Virus record (IMG/VR): IMGVR_UViG_3300048686_000279
Location: 1-38,650 of that record
Direction: 5' to 3' (one strand)
From: a virus
Length of the DNA stretch: 38,650 bases
Part shown: piece after piece, positions 4,705 to 13,975 of the stretch
Layout: every line of letters starts with the position of its first letter
Position numbering within the stretch: the stretch's first letter is position 1
Program-made: the position numbers and the translations under genes
Notes under the pieces: model-generated
Databases searched by the model: none
Told to the model about the DNA's origin: nothing
Seen by the model: the letters and a program-made list of their open reading frames with translations, nothing else

Positions 4705-6728
4705 GTGAGCTTATAAGCATAGACTACAAAGACTGGTTTATTAACCAGGGGCGTCTGCCTGACCGTGAGTCTGCAGAGTATAAGCCATTCTTTGACTTTC
4801 ATAAAGAGATATGTCTAAACGGGTGTATGATGAATGGTGTATACATCAACCCATTCCTTTACTGGCACCTGAATGTTTGGCATACAGAGGTGGATGTTGT
4901 AGATGAAAGAGGACGCATCTTCCAAAAATATGCAAATCCCCTGTTACGTGATAACGAATGGATTGTGACAAATGAGATAGACAGGGCACAACAAGAAAAA
5001 AAGGGCTTGGTGATACTAGGAATACGACGTTTTGCCAAGTCTGTTTTAGAGGCTTCTTACATAGGGTGGGGCGCAACATTTGATGAAAACTCCCAGAATG
5101 TGATCGCTGGGTTAAATGCCCCCGACATAAAGCTGATCACAGATAAGCTGGACAAGGGCCTCAACTTCCTTCCTGAAGCATGGAGATGGCAGAGAGTTGA
5201 GGACAACTGGAAAAACCAAGTCACCCTAGGTATCAAGACTCGTGGAGGAGAACGTATACCATTCTCCCAAATCCTCATCCGTAACTTGGATGAAGGTAAT
5301 AACGAAGAGGCTATTGCAGGTACTAAACCTCGTAAACTAATTATTGACGAGATTGGTAAGGGCAACTTCCTCAGAGGCTTTCAGGCAGCTGTGCCTGGTT
5401 TCACCACTCCGTACGGATGGGGATGTTCTCCTCTCCTGACAGGAACAGGTGGTGATATGAAGAAATTTATGGACGCTAAGTCCTTAATGTTTGACGCAGA
5501 CAACTTTAACTTTCTTGCTTATAACAATGAAAAAGATGAGAAACGTGTTCATGGCTTGTTTATTTCGTATAAGTATAGAATGGAAGCTAAGGAAGAGAGC
5601 ACGCTCGGTGAGTTCCTAGATCAGCCTGAAGGAAGCGATCTTCACAATGTTAAGATGCTGGTGAGCAACGAAGAGAAAGCTCTTGAAATCACCACATCCA
5701 ACCTAGAACGCTTAAAGAAGGCTGGAGATAGAGTGGCCTATCTAAAAGAAAAGATGTACTACCCACTTGAAGTGGATGACATCTTCCTGAATGAAGACAC
5801 AAACATATTTGACATTGAAGCAGCTAAACGTCAAAAGGGTAGACTGCTTAATCAGGGGCGTACAGGCACTCCTGTTATTTTGTTTCATGATGGAGAGAAA
5901 ATAAGTCACGAGTTCACAGACAAACAACCAATAACCAACTTCCCTCTCAAAAATAGTGACTTAAAAGACGCTCCTGTTGTTATATACGAGTTCCCTATCG
6001 AGAATCCTCCATATGGACTTTATGTGGCAGGGGTTGACCCGTATAGACAAGGACAAGCTGCATACAGCACCTCTCTAGGTTCTGTGTATATTTATAAGAG
6101 AATGCACGACATCACTGGTGAGAAATACCAAGATATGTTCGTAGCTTCGTATTGTGCACGTCCTGATAAGAAAGAAACTTGGGAAGAACAAGCCAGATTT
6201 CTTATTAAGTATTTCAACGCACGTACGCTCTGTGAGAATGATGACATCTCCTTCATAGAATATATGAAAGCAAAAGGAGATGCACACTACCTTGAGAAAC
6301 AACCTGATTGGTTGAAAGAGGTGGTACCTGGTACCACGGTGAAACGTGAGTATGGTGTGCACAGAAGCTCTGAAAAAATCAGAGACTACCTGCACAACTG
6401 CCTCAAGAAGTATATGGAGGAAGTGGTGTACACTGAGAAGGATGAAGATGGTAATGTGATCAAAGAGGTGCTCGGAGTGTCAAAGATATTTGATCCTGTT
6501 CTGCTGGAAGAGATAATTCAGTATAACGATCAGGGTAACTTTGACCGTATCATTGCTGCAGAACTTGCTATTGCTCAGGCTCTTAAGATGGACCCTGTGC
6601 TTGGTAAGGTGGGAGGATCAGCTGACCCTAGAGTGAGTGCAATATTCAAACCCAACAAGAAGAACATGTTGTTCACAGAATCTCGTGGGTTATTTAACAA
6701 AAGGAAAAAAAGTAAACTTTTTATATAA
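4701..6728 (+). CDS. terL: Terminase large subunit
   Basis: This 675-aa protein is the ATP-driven DNA packaging motor and headful/cos nuclease. The N-terminal ATPase has a deviant Walker A (GIRRFAKS, residues 107-114) and a Walker B with catalytic Glu (LIIDE, 213-217), followed by a probable coupling motif region (LLTGTGGDM near 251). The C-terminal RNase H-like nuclease begins with the hydrophobic strand VAGVDPYR, whose Asp is expected to bind metal; a second acidic cluster follows (CENDDISFIEYM). Length and gene order (terL then portal, overlapping by one base) match crAss-like phages. The identity is secure; the nuclease residues are inferred from position. Confidence 0.95.
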   Translation: MSELISIDYKDWFINQGRLPDRESAEYKPFFDFHKEICLNGCMMNGVYINPFLYWHLNVWHTEVDVVDERGRIFQKYANPLLRDNEWIVTNEIDRAQQEKKGLVILGIRRFAKSVLEASYIGWGATFDENSQNVIAGLNAPDIKLITDKLDKGLNFLPEAWRWQRVEDNWKNQVTLGIKTRGGERIPFSQILIRNLDEGNNEEAIAGTKPRKLIIDEIGKGNFLRGFQAAVPGFTTPYGWGCSPLLTGTGGDMKKFMDAKSLMFDADNFNFLAYNNEKDEKRVHGLFISYKYRMEAKEESTLGEFLDQPEGSDLHNVKMLVSNEEKALEITTSNLERLKKAGDRVAYLKEKMYYPLEVDDIFLNEDTNIFDIEAAKRQKGRLLNQGRTGTPVILFHDGEKISHEFTDKQPITNFPLKNSDLKDAPVVIYEFPIENPPYGLYVAGVDPYRQGQAAYSTSLGSVYIYKRMHDITGEKYQDMFVASYCARPDKKETWEEQARFLIKYFNARTLCENDDISFIEYMKAKGDAHYLEKQPDWLKEVVPGTTVKREYGVHRSSEKIRDYLHNCLKKYMEEVVYTEKDEDGNVIKEVLGVSKIFDPVLLEEIIQYNDQGNFDRIIAAELAIAQALKMDPVLGKVGGSADPRVSAIFKPNKKNMLFTESRGLFNKRKKSKLFI

Positions 6729-9310
6729 TGGCTATCATTAGATATACGAAAGATGCTACGATTAGATATGCCTATCTAAACATATTCCCTGATCAGTTCA
6801 AAACTGACAAGGAGAAGCAGGATGAGAGTTGGATAAAGAACACTATGGACTACTTTGCAAACAAGGCATATGCTGAGTATGTAAAGAACCGTGACACCTT
6901 TGTCAAAAACTATGACTTAATTAAAGGTATCCTGAGGATGGAAGACTTCTATCAAGAGCCTCAGGTGAAGAGCTTTACAGATATGATGACAGCTGATCTT
7001 CAGCTTCCTGCATATGTAAAGATGTATTCCATCATGACCACACCAGTGAATGAGCTGGTAGGTGAAATCACAAAACGCCCTGACACATTCAGGGTGAAGG
7101 CATTTGATGATGACAGTAAGGCTGAAGAGCTACAATTTAAGACAGACATTCTTCAACAATATGTAATTGCTCAAGCTAAACAGAAAATTGTTCAGCAGGC
7201 GGCAATGCAAGGTGAAGAGATTGATGAGGAAGAGTTGCAACAGATGACAATGGATCAGGTGAAGGATGTACTTGATAGCTATACGTCTGTGGCTGAGAAG
7301 TGGGCCAACCATGTTCTCACCTGTCAGAAAGCAGAATTTAATTTAAAAGAAAAGTCAGAGGACGCCTTCCGTGATATGCTTATATCTGGAAGGGAGTTCT
7401 ACCACATTTATGAAGATAATTCAAAACTTGGATTTAATATTGAGGTGGCTAACCCCAAGAACACTTGGTTTCTTACAACTCCTGATAGAAAATGGATCTC
7501 TGATCCTACAGGTAGAGCTCAGGGTGCTTATGCTGCTGGTACGGTACAGGTTATGGAACTTTCAGAAATCATTGAAAGCATTCCTGACCTAACCAAAGAA
7601 GAAATTGATCATCTAAGAAGTTCTCTCCAAGACTATGGACTTATTAATGTCCGTGAATCAAATTTGGGTAATCCTGATGCGATACCTGGTACAGATTCAA
7701 TTATGTACGATACGTTTGATCCACTGGTCCTTCAAACCCGTATGATTATCGAGAGTGAAATGAAGGAGAACAACGATGGTCTAAAAGATTTCTTAGGACT
7801 TACATCTAATGTAAGCTCATTTGGATACAAATACGTTGTTGTACGTTCCTATTGGATTAGTAAAAAGAAGATTGGTAAACTCATCTATCTGGATGAATTG
7901 GGTAACGAACAGTCTGTCCTGGTAGATGAAAATTACAAATCTGGCACTGTTCCTACACAACAATCTTTGGAATGGGGCTGGATTAACCAGTGGTATCAGG
8001 GTACAAAGATTGGACCAGACATCTATCACATCAAACCGTTCAAGCTTCTTAACTATTGTCCCATCATTGGTACAACATTTGAGGTGAAGAATACAGAGGC
8101 TAAGAGTCTTGTGGATTTGATGAAGCCTTTCCAGGTGTTGTATAATGTATGTATGAACCAGCTTTACAAACTCCTTGAGAAGGAAGTGGGTAAGGTGTAT
8201 TTGACATCCATCAGACATATTCCTGTTCCAAAGGATGGTGATGCTCAAGATGCTCTTGACATCTGGGAAATGGAAGCTCGTAACAGAGGTGTTGTCTTCA
8301 TTGACGATAGCCCTGAGAACCTGAAGAGTCCTTCTAGCTTCAACCAATTTAGAGATATTGACCTTACACGTACACAGGAAATACAATCTCGTTACACACT
8401 GGCACAACAACTCAAGAACGAATGTTGGGAGCTCGTGGGTATGAGTAGACAACGTATGGGATCTGTGGCAGCTAGTGAATCTGCTACAGGTGTAAATGCA
8501 GCTGTACAACAATCTTATTCTCAAACAGAACCTCTGTTTGTAGCTCACGAATATATCATGGGCCAGCTCTATCAATCAATCATAGATGCTGCTCTATACG
8601 TAGAAAGCAAGAAGCCTCAGTCTACACTCTCTTACATTACAAATGAAGGAGAAGCTGCTTTCGTTCAGGTGAATGGATCTGACCTTAGATTCCGTGACCT
8701 GAAGGTGTTCTTGACAAATCGTCCTGAAGATAAGCAAATGTTTGACGAGCTTAGAGGACTTTCTCAGGCTGTTATACAGAATGGTGGCTCTCTCTACGAC
8801 GTTATTGAGCTTTACAGCACCAAGTCTATGAGAGCTATGAAGAAGGTGTTCAAAGACCTGAGAGACAGACAAATGCAAATGCAAGATCAGCAAATGCAAC
8901 AGCAACAGCAGCAGATCGAACAACAAAGAGAGATTGCAGCTGCTCAGCTTCAACAAGCTCAGCTTCAGAAAGAGCAAGATATGGCTAATGATAACTATCA
9001 AAACGAACTTGATAGAATCAATAAGAAAGAGATTGCCCTTATTGCTGCTGAATCAAAAGCAGGTCCTCTCTCTGATGTAGATGAAAGTGGCACTCCTGAT
9101 GTTCTAGAGATTAACAAACTTGTTGCTGAACAATCTCGTACAGCAAAAGAATATGAAATGAAAATGGCAGATATTCAAGGAAAGAATGTCCAGAATCTTC
9201 AAAAGCTTGAGATTGAAAGAGAGAAGCTGAAGGTGGCTAGAGAGAATCAAAAGAATGACCTTGAGATAGCAAAACTAAACGCTAAGAATCGAGGTGCAAA
9301 ACCTAAATAA
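6728..9310 (+). CDS. Portal protein
   Basis: This 860-aa protein is expected to form the dodecameric ring at the capsid vertex through which DNA enters and leaves. Support comes from the one-base overlap with terL, the size, the alternating helical/beta composition, and a DUF/portal-like core with MTTPVNELVGEITKRPD near 100-120 and GMSRQRMGSVAASESATGVNAA near 575, the latter typical of the region near the portal stem. The C-terminus is an extended Gln-rich coiled coil (about 714-765, many MQ and QQ) followed by more charged helix, as in portal barrels reaching into the capsid. No frameshift or stop was seen. Confidence 0.9.
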   Translation: MAIIRYTKDATIRYAYLNIFPDQFKTDKEKQDESWIKNTMDYFANKAYAEYVKNRDTFVKNYDLIKGILRMEDFYQEPQVKSFTDMMTADLQLPAYVKMYSIMTTPVNELVGEITKRPDTFRVKAFDDDSKAEELQFKTDILQQYVIAQAKQKIVQQAAMQGEEIDEEELQQMTMDQVKDVLDSYTSVAEKWANHVLTCQKAEFNLKEKSEDAFRDMLISGREFYHIYEDNSKLGFNIEVANPKNTWFLTTPDRKWISDPTGRAQGAYAAGTVQVMELSEIIESIPDLTKEEIDHLRSSLQDYGLINVRESNLGNPDAIPGTDSIMYDTFDPLVLQTRMIIESEMKENNDGLKDFLGLTSNVSSFGYKYVVVRSYWISKKKIGKLIYLDELGNEQSVLVDENYKSGTVPTQQSLEWGWINQWYQGTKIGPDIYHIKPFKLLNYCPIIGTTFEVKNTEAKSLVDLMKPFQVLYNVCMNQLYKLLEKEVGKVYLTSIRHIPVPKDGDAQDALDIWEMEARNRGVVFIDDSPENLKSPSSFNQFRDIDLTRTQEIQSRYTLAQQLKNECWELVGMSRQRMGSVAASESATGVNAAVQQSYSQTEPLFVAHEYIMGQLYQSIIDAALYVESKKPQSTLSYITNEGEAAFVQVNGSDLRFRDLKVFLTNRPEDKQMFDELRGLSQAVIQNGGSLYDVIELYSTKSMRAMKKVFKDLRDRQMQMQDQQMQQQQQQIEQQREIAAAQLQQAQLQKEQDMANDNYQNELDRINKKEIALIAAESKAGPLSDVDESGTPDVLEINKLVAEQSRTAKEYEMKMADIQGKNVQNLQKLEIEREKLKVARENQKNDLEIAKLNAKNRGAKPK

Positions 9311-9840
9311 TGTTTGATAGGCTAATTGACCTAATTACTGGATGGTTTGAACAACTGCTTCCCTTTTTCATTGTTAGGGATTTTGAGGAAGCAGTTGTTC
9401 TGCGTTTTGGTAAGTTCCATAAGACGGTTAAACCTGGTTTCCACTGGCGCATCCCATTTGTAGATGAGCCTATGGAACAGCATGTTGTGGTTACAACCAT
9501 AAGCCTAGCTCCCCAGAGTTTGTATACAAAGGACAAACAGAACATTGTGGTGAAGGGGGTGATTAAGTATAGGATAGCTGATATTCAGACATTTATATTG
9601 GAAGTGTATGATGCTCAGGATGCTATATCAGACATGACACAGTCTATTATTAAGAACATCATCATGGACAAAACCCTAGATGAGTGTATAGATCCTGAGA
9701 TAGATAACACCCTCACGAAGAAAGCTAGGGTGGAAGCTAGGAAATGGGGGGTGGAAATTCAACAGGTAACCCTCACTGACCTAGCTCCAATCCGCTCTTA
9801 CAGACTCATAAATGACACGGTGATAAACAAACTTGATTAG
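9310..9840 (+). CDS. SPFH/band-7 (stomatin/prohibitin-like) protein
   Basis: The 176-aa protein reads as a compact SPFH domain. Residues 4-22 (RLIDLITGWFEQLLPFFIV) form a hydrophobic membrane-inserting hairpin. The band-7 hallmarks follow: EEAVVLRFGKFHKTVKPGFH (26-45), IPFVDEP (48-54), TKDKQNIVVKGVIKYRI (73-89), the DE pair in KTLDEC (121-126), and WGVEIQQVTLTDL (146-158). Cellular relatives (HflK/C, stomatin, flotillin, prohibitin) organise membrane microdomains and control proteases such as FtsH. The long C-terminal coiled coil of cellular members is missing. It overlaps the portal stop by one base, so it is made with packaging proteins. Confidence 0.85.
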   Translation: MFDRLIDLITGWFEQLLPFFIVRDFEEAVVLRFGKFHKTVKPGFHWRIPFVDEPMEQHVVVTTISLAPQSLYTKDKQNIVVKGVIKYRIADIQTFILEVYDAQDAISDMTQSIIKNIIMDKTLDECIDPEIDNTLTKKARVEARKWGVEIQQVTLTDLAPIRSYRLINDTVINKLD

Positions 9841-9898
9841 AGTAATTTACATTAATGCTATATTATATGTGAAAAACATTCATATAGATGCATAACTC
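9841..9898. other. AT-rich spacer upstream of the scaffold promoter
   Basis: The 58 bases after the SPFH stop are AT-rich with small repeats (ATATTATATG, CATTCATATAGATGCAT). No clear terminator was found, so readthrough from the packaging operon into the capsid operon is likely. Confidence 0.4.
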
Positions 9899-9929
9899 TT
9901 TGCTATTCAATAATCTCTGACTATTTTTA
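9899..9929 (+). promoter_or_regulatory. Bacteroidota-type promoter of the capsid operon
   Basis: TTTG (9899-9902) and TATTTTTA (9922-9929) are spaced by 19 bp, near the TTTG/TAnnTTTG consensus with the last G replaced by A. The predicted start is about 9934, giving a leader of roughly 28 bases before ATG 9962. The same -7 variant ending in A occurs at 18741-18748. Confidence 0.55.
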
Positions 9930-9961
9930 CACGCGTATAAACCAATTTAAACAAACTACAT

Positions 9962-11251
9962 ATGGCTGAGAACCTAGATACCCCGTCATTCGGTAACTTT
10001 AGTATTGAAAATACTATGGAGATGGGACCTGGAGGTGCAGAGCTCCTCAATGATCTTATGTCTCCTGAGACATCAACAGGCAATCCTGATGATATCCAGA
10101 AGATTGTAAAAACTGCTGAGCCCGCTGCCCCAGATCCAAAACCCGATGTTCCTAAAGGAAAAGAAGTTGTTCCTAAAGCAGATGGTGAAGAATTCACTGG
10201 TCAAGATTTGATTTCAAGCTTCCTCGGTGACAACACTGATGGAGAAGAAGATTCAGAAGAGGTTGATCCTCAACCAGTTAAGAAGAAAGCTCCTGCTGCA
10301 CCAGCGGCTGAAGCCACTCCTGCTGCAGAAGAAAATGAGAATGAAGATGGTGAAGGAGAAGAGCAAGTGAGTCAATTCACAGCTTTGTCTCGTGACCTTT
10401 TCAAACTTGGTGTGTTTTCAAAGGATGAAGATGAAGAAGATGTAAGCATCTCCACTCCTGAAGAGTTCCTTGAGCGCTTCCAAAATGAGAAGAAAAAAGG
10501 AGCAGTTGAGATGGTGCAAAACTTCATTGGTCAGTTTGGCGAGGATTATCAACAAGCGTTCGATGCTATATTCGTTAAAGGCGTTAATCCAAAAGAATAT
10601 TTTGGTGCATATAATAACGTGGTGGGCTTTTCTGAAATGGACCTTTCACAAGAAAGCAATCAAGTGAGAGTAATCAAGCAAGCATTAGCTGACCAGGGTT
10701 TTGAAACCGAAGATATTGATACTGAGGTGGAAAGACTCAAAAACTATGGTGATCTTGAGAGCGTAGCTACAAAACACCATAAAGTGCTTGTTAAGAAGGA
10801 AGCCCAGAAACTTGCTCAAATGGAGCAAAAAGCTGAACAAGAGCTCCAACAAAAACAAGCAATCAAAAACCAATACATCCAGAATGTTCAGGGAGTCCTA
10901 CAGGACAAACTGAAATCTAAGGAATTTGATGGAATCCCCATCAATCCCAAGTTGGCAAACGAACTACAAGACTTCCTGCTGGTAGATAAATACAAGACAG
11001 CAAGCGGTGAGACCCTCACTGATTTCGACAAAACCATCTTGGAATTGAAGAGACCTGAGAACCATGCAACAAAGGTGAAAGTTGCCCTCCTGCTTAAAAT
11101 CCTAGAAAAAGATCCCACCCTATCTACCATCCAAAGAACAGGCGTTTCAAAGAAATCAAACGAGCTGTTTGGGGAAGTGGCTAGACAGGTGACTAAAACT
11201 AAGACAGCTAGCAGTGGTCAACCAGCCAAACAAAATTCATGGTTCATTTAA
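9962..11251 (+). CDS. Scaffold-like head assembly protein
   Basis: This 429-aa, highly acidic protein lies between portal and major capsid protein, the usual place for a scaffolding protein. Residues about 1-150 are disordered and rich in E, D, A and P (KKKAPAAPAAEATPAAEENENEDG). The middle is helical, with coiled coil around 280-310 (KKEAQKLAQMEQKAEQELQQKQ). The C-terminus is basic with a final NSWFI that could contact the capsid shell. No protease motif is seen, and no prohead protease gene was recognised in the window. The start ATG lies in AAACTACATATGG, the same context as the gene after the capsid gene. Confidence 0.65.
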   Translation: MAENLDTPSFGNFSIENTMEMGPGGAELLNDLMSPETSTGNPDDIQKIVKTAEPAAPDPKPDVPKGKEVVPKADGEEFTGQDLISSFLGDNTDGEEDSEEVDPQPVKKKAPAAPAAEATPAAEENENEDGEGEEQVSQFTALSRDLFKLGVFSKDEDEEDVSISTPEEFLERFQNEKKKGAVEMVQNFIGQFGEDYQQAFDAIFVKGVNPKEYFGAYNNVVGFSEMDLSQESNQVRVIKQALADQGFETEDIDTEVERLKNYGDLESVATKHHKVLVKKEAQKLAQMEQKAEQELQQKQAIKNQYIQNVQGVLQDKLKSKEFDGIPINPKLANELQDFLLVDKYKTASGETLTDFDKTILELKRPENHATKVKVALLLKILEKDPTLSTIQRTGVSKKSNELFGEVARQVTKTKTASSGQPAKQNSWFI

Positions 11252-11278
11252 ATTTTCATTAAATAAAAGGATAACAAA

Positions 11279-12832
11279 ATGGCAATTCAAACAATCCCAG
11301 GTCTAACTGGCTTCACGTATGCTCGTGTCGCATCTATGGACAAGCGTGCTGTGGGTAAGCTAACTGACGCTAACCACCTGGAGAGCTTTCACTCAACTGA
11401 GCCTGCTGATTACGATAAGAAAATCATCAGCCTCTACACACAGAGCTCTCTTTACAGCAACGACTTTCTTGACATGATCAACAAAAGCACGCCTTATTAC
11501 ATTGATAATAATAGCGATGCTTGGAAATGGCAAGTAGCTGTTCCCTACAAATTCCCTAAGATTATCGACATCCCTGCTGCTACAGCTGAGCTGAGCAAGC
11601 CTGGTATCGATGGTCAAGAGTTCCAATTGGTAATTGACACAAACGAGTTCTCTAAGAACGCAATCGTTTCTGTTGGTTCTCGCCAATATGGTCCTCGCTT
11701 TTACGTTATTAAGGATCCAGTTCCTTGGAACATGGGCTTCCTTTATAGCTTCACTTTGGTTACAGACAATCCAACTGTAGACTTCGTTAGCTCTACCTTC
11801 TTGCAAGTGGGCATCGAACTTGAGTTGGTTGATGCTGCAATTGGTGAGTTCGATCAAGATTTGTTAGGTCTTCCTCGTTTGGGTGAGCAAATCACAATGT
11901 TTGAATCTTTGGGTTCTGCATATGGTTTTGAGCACAAAATCACTGAGTGGGCTGATGACAAAATGATGCGTGACTCTGCAGGACGTCCTTTGGATATCCT
12001 TGTATATGCACCTCAGCGTCGTAACCAACTTCCTTTGACTCGTAACGATGTTAAATGGGAGCCATTTATTGAGTTCTGGATGCGTAAGTCTATGCTTGAG
12101 TTGAAAGTTAAGCGTATGATTTGGTCTCGTCCTGGTACTGTTAAGACTAACGGTAGCAAGCAAGAACTTAAGCGTACCTCTGCTGGTGTTTATCACAGAA
12201 TGCGTAATAACGGTAACCTTGTTCAGTACAACCGTGGAGAATTCACTGCAAACTTGATTCGTTCAGTGTTTGGTGACTTGTTCTATCGTCGTGTGGATGT
12301 TAAGGACCGTCGTGTTAAAATGTACACTAACGAAGCAGGTTTTGACGTATTCCAACAAGCTTTGAAGACAGACGCTTTGAACAGTGGTCTTACCTTCATG
12401 GCTGATAGCGGAAACCGTTACATGCAAGGAGAAGGACAACACATCACTTACAACTTTGCATTCGATGCAATGGTTACTCGTGAGACTGGTCGTGTTGAAC
12501 TTATCCACTTGAAAGAACTTGATCTTCCTCAAACTAACCTTGAATTCGGTCAGAACAAGAAGAGCACTCCAGTATTTATGGTATTCGACGTGTCTCCAAT
12601 GTCTGATGGTTCTTTGGTTAATAACATCCGTGAAGTTCGTATGAAGGGTGCACCTTCTATGACTTGGGGTTATATCGATGGAACTCGCCACCACTTAGGC
12701 TTTGCTAAGTCTCAGGGTATGAGCTCTGCGAACAAATTCCCAGGCTACGAAATCTGGATGAAGGATCGTTGTGATGTATTCATTGAGGACTTGTCTCGTA
12801 CAGTTCTTATTGAGGAAATCCCACAATTCTAA
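11279..12832 (+). CDS. Major capsid protein
   Basis: This 517-aa protein is assigned as the HK97-fold capsid subunit from size, position after portal and scaffold, and composition: mixed alpha/beta, few Cys, balanced charge. The N-terminus (MAIQTIPGLTGFTYARV...) and the central region (DLLGLPRLGEQITMFESLGSAYGF, near 198-221) fit capsid proteins of crAss-like phages as I know them. Its codon use differs from its neighbours: arginine is mostly CGT, whereas surrounding genes use AGA/AGG heavily, as expected for the most abundant virion protein. It starts 28 bases after the scaffold stop, with AAAAGGATAACAAA before the ATG, the closest thing to a Shine-Dalgarno seen here. Confidence 0.9.
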   Translation: MAIQTIPGLTGFTYARVASMDKRAVGKLTDANHLESFHSTEPADYDKKIISLYTQSSLYSNDFLDMINKSTPYYIDNNSDAWKWQVAVPYKFPKIIDIPAATAELSKPGIDGQEFQLVIDTNEFSKNAIVSVGSRQYGPRFYVIKDPVPWNMGFLYSFTLVTDNPTVDFVSSTFLQVGIELELVDAAIGEFDQDLLGLPRLGEQITMFESLGSAYGFEHKITEWADDKMMRDSAGRPLDILVYAPQRRNQLPLTRNDVKWEPFIEFWMRKSMLELKVKRMIWSRPGTVKTNGSKQELKRTSAGVYHRMRNNGNLVQYNRGEFTANLIRSVFGDLFYRRVDVKDRRVKMYTNEAGFDVFQQALKTDALNSGLTFMADSGNRYMQGEGQHITYNFAFDAMVTRETGRVELIHLKELDLPQTNLEFGQNKKSTPVFMVFDVSPMSDGSLVNNIREVRMKGAPSMTWGYIDGTRHHLGFAKSQGMSSANKFPGYEIWMKDRCDVFIEDLSRTVLIEEIPQF

Positions 12833-13006
12833 GGAACCATTCTAAGGATAGTATCCTTAGACTCCTATATCGAGAAGAGAGTGCCCCCCACATCCCCGTG
12901 GGGGAGCTCTTCTCACTTACAGAGTGTTTGGATTGGGGAGTCTCCCAGTCGCTGGCCCTTCGGTGGGAACCACTCTGCAAAACAAACCAAATAAAATAAA
13001 CTACAT
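12833..13006 (+). ncRNA. Structured intergenic region after the capsid gene
   Basis: Three stems follow the capsid stop. The first is TCTAAGGATA/TATCCTTAGA (12841-12861). The second is GAGAAGAG...CTCTTCTC (12872-12879 with 12907-12914), enclosing CCCCCAC/GTGGGGG (12885-12891 with 12898-12904). The third is a closing stem CAGAGTG/CACTCTG (12920-12926 with 12971-12977) holding GATTGGG/CCCAGTC and a short CCC/GGG stem, which reads as a three-way junction. None ends in a T-tract, so this is not a simple terminator. It may be an mRNA 3' stabiliser, a processing site or a cis-acting RNA. Confidence 0.5.
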
Positions 13007-13975
13007 ATGGGTAAGTTAGGTAAAATCTCAACTATTAAGAAGGAGTATAACAACTCACAACTTCAAACAATGCAAGGCGGTCTTTCACTCAAAGGCCTAA
13101 CACGTATTCCTGGTACAGGGGTATTTAAGTATCCTTACAAGGAATTGGACGGACAGTATAGAACAGGACTTGATCCTAATGCTAGTTACATCCGTAGAAT
13201 CTCTGATCCTCTTGAAAGAGAAATGGAGACTGAGCGTGTTAAAAATCTTAGAGACAAATTGCAAGCTGCATTGGGGGATGTTGACTTAGGTCCTCGTTCT
13301 AGTTTCTGGAACTATGGATTGTCTACATCAACAAGTGATACATTGCACGTTCAGCCTGTAAAACTTTTGGATGGTGATAACTTCTTTGATCTTTCTATTC
13401 CTTTTCAGGAATTAGCCTTCTCATGGCTTCGTGTTCATCCAACAATTGCAAGCTCTTATCAAGCTTGGGAGCGTGGTGAATATCCAGCTGAAACTCAGTT
13501 CTATGTAGCTGATGATGAAATCGAGAATGCTGTTCTGTTCAAGAAGAAGCAAATGATTAACAAGGCTATTGTTAAGTTTGACGGAATGACTCCTGAAAGA
13601 AAAAGAAAAGTGGCACGTTTGTTGGGACTACCTGTGACTGATGATACTAAAGAGGAAGCAGTTTACAACCTTGTAGACAATGTCCTCAAACAAACCGAGT
13701 TTAAAAACGGTAAGTATCAAGGACTCAATCCTGTTGAAGTGTTCACACGCTTCGCAGACATGAAGGATAACTTACTCCATATTAAAGACTTAGTGAAGCA
13801 AGCCATCACCCATTCCATATATAGATCTAAACCTAACGGTAAAATATATGAAGGTGAGTTTGAAGTAGCTAAGGACGAAGATGATTTGATTAAGATGCTT
13901 TCTGATGATGATAATCAGGATCTCCTGTTAACACTCGAAGGAAAGCTGAAAACTAAGAAATTAGCTGCAGTATGA
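13007..13975 (+). CDS. Virion protein after the capsid gene, unknown
   Basis: This 322-aa protein starts in the context AAACTACATATGG. The N-terminal third is basic and loop-rich (MGKLGKISTIKKEYNNSQLQTMQGGLSLKG). The centre has mixed strands and helices. The segment TPERKRKVARLLGLPVTDDTKEEAVYNLVDNVL (around 200-230) has the helix-loop-helix look of SAP-like DNA-binding modules. The acidic C-terminus ends in GKLKTKKLAAV. The position between the capsid protein and connector-type proteins suggests a head-completion or auxiliary capsid role. It overlaps the next gene by four bases (ATGA). Confidence 0.7.
   Translation: MGKLGKISTIKKEYNNSQLQTMQGGLSLKGLTRIPGTGVFKYPYKELDGQYRTGLDPNASYIRRISDPLEREMETERVKNLRDKLQAALGDVDLGPRSSFWNYGLSTSTSDTLHVQPVKLLDGDNFFDLSIPFQELAFSWLRVHPTIASSYQAWERGEYPAETQFYVADDEIENAVLFKKKQMINKAIVKFDGMTPERKRKVARLLGLPVTDDTKEEAVYNLVDNVLKQTEFKNGKYQGLNPVEVFTRFADMKDNLLHIKDLVKQAITHSIYRSKPNGKIYEGEFEVAKDEDDLIKMLSDDDNQDLLLTLEGKLKTKKLAAV

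Noticed and set aside
7817-8575. 252-codon antisense frame inside the portal gene
   Set aside because: It is the complement of a long, well-formed coding gene, has unnatural composition and no promoter or start context; a shadow of codon bias.
12920-12977. Possible tRNA after the capsid gene
   Set aside because: It has a 7-bp closing stem but only 58 bases, no T-loop GGTTCGAATCC-like sequence and no clear anticodon arm.
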